The position numbers and the translations under genes were made by a program. A DNA stretch of 23,881 nt, taken from positions 414,633 to 438,513 of the forward strand of contig FN649728.1 of assembly GCA_000310025.1 (NCBI GenBank), written 5' to 3'. The notes beneath the pieces are model-generated. The model had not been told where the DNA came from, searched no databases, and saw nothing but the letters and a program-made list of their open reading frames with translations. Shown here one piece after another: positions 8,498 to 23,881 of the stretch; the stretch's first letter is position 1; each line of letters begins with the position of its first letter. The DNA is from Ectocarpus siliculosus. Its lineage: Eukaryota > Sar > Phaeophyceae > Ectocarpales > Ectocarpaceae.

Positions 8498-11344
8498 CGC
8501 TACGTGGTTGCGCCCGAGGTCGACCTCGCCGGTGTCCTTCACGTGTCGAGGGAGAACTGCTTTCAATTTCCCAGGGCGGTTGTTTTTGGGTATGACCACT
8601 ACCACGGGCCTCACCGTGGTGGCTTGCTTCCCGCCGATGTTCCCCGACCGCGTGAAATATTCTGCCGCGGCTGTACTAGAAGCCACGACTCCCGCCAATG
8701 CGAAGGGCCGGCCATTGCAGCAACACTTGTCGGAAGGATGCGGTCGGTGCCACCGTTGGGCGTCGCTTTGCGTTCTCCAGCGCGCTGGCCAGTAGGGAAG
8801 GAGCAGGTGAGCTAGCATCCTGATGAACGACGTTGAGCTCGGCGGATCGTGCCGCACGACACACAGCTACACTGCAGAGGAGGTGTGGCGCTCCCGCCCC
8901 GTCCGTGCGAACCCGCCTTCACATCGTCAAATATTCAAAAAACTCGAGATCATGACGGTTTCATGTTTGTTTAAAACAAAGAAGACGAAAGAACAAATTC
9001 GAAACCCAGTGACCAATCTGTCGGGCCCCCTATTCGTCTTTTCAAGTCTTTTGTCTGCGGTAAGAAAGGAGAGAGGCTGGGAAGAAGGGCGCACACATTC
9101 ACCCAGCAGCGAGAACCGGGTAGGCATGTGGGGATCGCTAAACCTAGGTTCGATCCGCGATGCAGCTACGAAACTTAAGGTGCGCCCACTCTGTGGAATA
9201 GCTGTCTTTCGTTGTTGTGAAATATGCATTAGGGACATTTTATGCCCCTGTTTCTGTGTGCTGTAAGTGCTTGGTGTCGGGCATCGTGTGCGCTGGGCAA
9301 GCCAAGCGCAGCATCATAGTAGCCCCGCAGTTGCTCTTCGTGGGCCATTGCGAGTGAAACTTGTCCAAGCTGTTGCTGCGGTCCTCTTTGTCAGTAGCGC
9401 CGTGTTGCTCTCTCGCTCTCTCTCTCTTTCTCTCCAGGGCATCTACGCCATGAATATTGTAGTACACAACTTATGTGCGGGTCAACGCTAGAGATGCTCC
9501 GCGCTGGCAAGCTCACACCCTGCACACCTCTGCCCCATCAAACTGGGCATGTGCTGAGTGATAGTAGAAATGGGCGAGCTGCCGCGGTTATCTCGGGCTC
9601 GAGCTGCGTCGTATTCTCGAGATGCCGTCGAAAGCGTGTGAATGCAGGCTCGTAAAGGATCTTAGGTTGGTGGCATCTCTACAGCAGTAGCAATAGAACA
9701 AGTTCCTCGTATATGCAAAACCAGCATTCACCAGCGTACACCTGCCTCATGGTTCGTTCTGCACCTACTGCTGTAAATGGTACTGCCATAGGCTTACGAG
9801 CCCAACCGGTGTGAGGGCTACGTTTACCCGCGAGGGCAAAGCATGCAGGGCGCAATGTTCTCTTGTTACCTGCTGAGATGGAATACGTACAACGTACAGC
9901 GTACAGCGTCCTCTGATACGAGCCTTCACACATGCTGTACATGCCTACACCTCTGCTATTTATTTAGTCCGACGGAAAAGCGCCGCGACGCGAAGCCACC
10001 ACACACATTTTATGAAAAATATATTGTACAACCACAGAAAGACTAGCCGTTCGAGATATGATAACCACAGTCGAAGGGTGTGTGTTGGAGCCTTTGTGGT
10101 GAGTGGAGGGAAACCGGGTGGGTCCTGGGCTTAAGCCGAGTCTATTTAAAGCCAACACTGAATTTTCTCAGTGCCAGCAGGTGCCGATCACCAAAACACT
10201 GCTGTTTTGGTGCAACATCACAAGACATCTCCCCCGTAGTATTCTTCTATCTACTGGGGAGACGACGAAAATATCGGGGAGAAACCCTCCGTTGTGTCGT
10301 GTGTTGTAACATTCTGCCTCCACAGGAACACGTCGCAGTGTCTCTTTGCATATGATGTTCGACAACTTTCCAAATCGAGGCGGATCAACTGTCTTGCTTG
10401 GATGACACGCATCTAGCCCCTGTCGGCTCGTTGAGGACATCCATCTCGATAGCATCCACATGGTAGAACATCGGCAGTGAAGGACATCGTCAACACATGT
10501 AGAGAAGTGGTGCGGGTATATCAACTGGTACGACAAAGAAACATGCTGACAATGTTCCCACCTGGAATAGCGTGATAGCAGGAAGGGTTTTTGTTGCCCA
10601 ATGGTCACGATGATCATCTTTGTGCGAAACTCGCTACAACCATTTTCGTCTTGCGTCAATTCCTATCGGAGAAGGCTACCAAGGTGGCACAACGGCAGGA
10701 TCCGAATGCCGGCTGCTCCGAACTCAAACTAGAGGTCTTGCGGGTTGGTTCAATGAGAGGACGCACCAAGCTGATCTTTGACCAAAAGCTTCGCTATCCG
10801 CAGACCACGTTTGCCGTGTGGGAGGCAAGAGCGCCCAGAACTGCTACATAGCAATTGGATGCAGTGCAGGTCATGATATTTCGCACGAGTACAGCGCGCT
10901 TGGCCCCGCTTCAGCCCCCGGAAAAATGCCGCAATTGGATCCCCGGACCTGTCCTTCCCGGCCATGAAACGATGGAACCTGGATTATTTCGGGACGGGGA
11001 ACGTTCGTCCCATAGGTTCCATGGGAAAGGAATATACAAAAATAGCTGATCCGGCGTAACACCCCAATGGTGGCAACCTCTCATGGTTTCGTGAAAGCTC
11101 CCGCTAGGGTGTGGCCTGCCGTGGACGGTGGGGCAGGGGTATTGCTTCTTTTTTTCTGTCCGACCGGCCGGTTTGGCTTCAATGCTGTAGGCCCATGTCG
11201 GCATTTTTCTGTTGTCAGTTTTCCGCTCCCGGTGACCCACGGTTAGAGGGGAGAATATCTGGTGTTTTCAGGACAATATGTGAGGAAGGGAAACGCCACC
11301 TTAAGTTCAACACCCCGCTTGTTCCCCCTCGCACCTTCCTCCAG
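8498..11344. other. 2.8-kb region between divergent genes
   Basis: I see no gene that can be supported. The left edge should carry the promoter of the minus-strand receptor-like gene, and the right part should carry the 5' end of the TMF gene, whose first exon I could not place. A (CT)n tract lies at about 9408-9434. A degenerate tRNA-like box A/box B pair lies at 10685-10757. A TATTTAAA motif is at 10143-10150, with no gene to attach it to. Confidence 0.4.
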
Positions 11345-22876
<11,532 letters not shown>

Positions 22877-23881
22877 GTTTGTCACTGTTTATTGTTTTTT
22901 TTTTTTTTTGTGGAGGTAGAGGTGGTTGCCGCGAGTTGAGTTTTTCGTGACCTTCTTTTGTATTTCGGGCGACAGGTTGCCTGCTAGCAGTTTGTGATGT
23001 GTGCCAACACTAGACACGTGCAGGCCATCCTTGGCTGCACTGGAAATAGTGAGAGCTCCCCCACCCCTTCGGAAGGTTATCCTTGCCCTGGTGTACCCTA
23101 CTTGCGTGGCATTGCTGCTGCCGGACACGGGAGCGTGAGGGGGCCATCCCAACGAACAGCCTACGGGAAAAGCAGCACGGGGTCTACCGGTGCCCGTGCA
23201 AGCCAATTCTTGATATTGTGCTCTCCGTCGCCCCGCGTTGAGACTGTGGAGGCTCCTTTGAGGTCAACGGTTGACTCGTAGTTTTTTGTTTGTGTGTTTT
23301 CGGCCATAGCAATCAAGAGCTGTGGCTACCTTTGACGCGTCGAGACGGGGGGAGTGCGGAAAGTTCTGGCTCTACTACTACCTACCTTCAGATTCTGAGA
23401 GGAGCAATTTTGTTCATACTCCGCGGTGCACTTCTGTGTTTGCATGCGCACGACACCACCCCAACAATTACGCGTCCCCCATTGTCGTGGTCGAGTAGAT
23501 CATGTTGTGCGGGGTCGAGAACCCTCACTCTACGCAAAGGGCATGATCGCACCACGTTGTGTGAAAGTGGTAATGCACCCCAGTGCTTATAACTGTCTCT
23601 GAAAGTGAAAGCACCAGAAAATAAATTAAGTCACACGCAGCTGTCATTCGTACGCAAGGAAGTAAGCACAAGATGCCGAACGCCCGTAGCAGGATGCAGC
23701 GCACCCTTCATGCGACTCGCAGAATACCTCACGGCGCTTCGCGCTTGGTGATGTGAGAGCCTGGTCCGGTGAGAACCCGGCGTGCTCCGTCCCGGCTTTG
23801 TAGGGATACGAGGTCAATTGTCTAAACGACTACGGCATGCACGACTATGAGTACCCCCCCCCCCCCCCCCCCCCCCCCCCC
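22877..23881. other. Last TMF intron (partial) and contig end
   Basis: The donor at 22877 (AAGCAG|GTTTGT) opens the intron. A phase-compatible but weak exon candidate starts at 23310 (GCCATAG|CAATC). No C-terminal TMF domain is visible. Positions 23854-23881 are 28 C, which looks like an assembly or contig boundary. Confidence 0.6.

Noticed and set aside
8500-8815. Plus-strand frame containing C-x2-C-x3-H-x4-C, similar to a retroviral-type zinc knuckle
   Set aside because: The spacing is not the canonical C-x2-C-x4-H-x4-C, and no gag, protease or reverse transcriptase sequence is nearby.
9140-9165. Perfect box B-like GGTTCGATCC
   Set aside because: No box A at a suitable distance and no T stem or acceptor stem can be paired on either strand.
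10168-10659. 163-codon minus-strand frame in the intergenic region
   Set aside because: It has an ATG and a stop but no recognisable domain, splice context or compositional signal. About one frame of this length is expected by chance in 24 kb read in six frames.

Overview
The window looks like nuclear DNA of an intron-rich eukaryote. Genes are split by GT-AG introns, coding exons are G+C-rich, and the sense strand of the introns is rich in T, TG and TTG. Simple repeats and homopolymer C/G runs are common, and there is an RNA polymerase III-type tRNA gene. No bacterial operon structure is visible. The style (one gene with introns of about 350-1350 bp, Ala/Gly/Asp-Glu repeat tracts in the protein) suits a stramenopile such as a brown alga. 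That assignment is inference, because no marker gene fixes the taxon.

Left part, 1-5053: a tRNA-Asp(GTC) gene on the minus strand (1904-1975) is the most certain feature, with a poly-T terminator and a TATA-like element upstream. At 649-1429 (minus) two splice-compatible exons encode a small single-pass membrane protein of unknown function, with an unresolved 5' end. Positions 1976-5053 hold no gene that I can support. Part of this (about 2700-3660) is clearly more A+T-rich.

Middle part, 5054-8497 (minus): thirteen short exons join in frame, with matching phases at every junction, into a protein of about 473 residues. It has a signal peptide, an ectodomain that resembles the periplasmic-binding-like ANF receptor fold of class C receptors, one likely transmembrane segment, and a short cytoplasmic tail without a recognisable catalytic domain. 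Introns here are mostly short (about 54-475 bp) and several exons are tiny (27, 32 and 36 nt).

Right part, 11345-22876 (plus): fourteen exons join with perfect phase agreement into at least 1194 residues of a coiled-coil golgin of the TMF/ARA160 family (TATA element modulatory factor 1, a Golgi tether). The identification rests on the EKD...MDEG...KQ signature spanning exons 4-5 and on the PLLRQ signature at the exon 10-11 junction. The N-terminal start and the C-terminal domain are not in the resolved part. The frame runs into the last intron, and the window ends in a 28-base C run that looks like a contig end.

The receptor-like gene and the TMF gene are divergently arranged with about 2.8 kb between them. 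I see no functional link between the genes. I did not find a new multi-gene system. The most novel item is the small ANF-like single-pass receptor.
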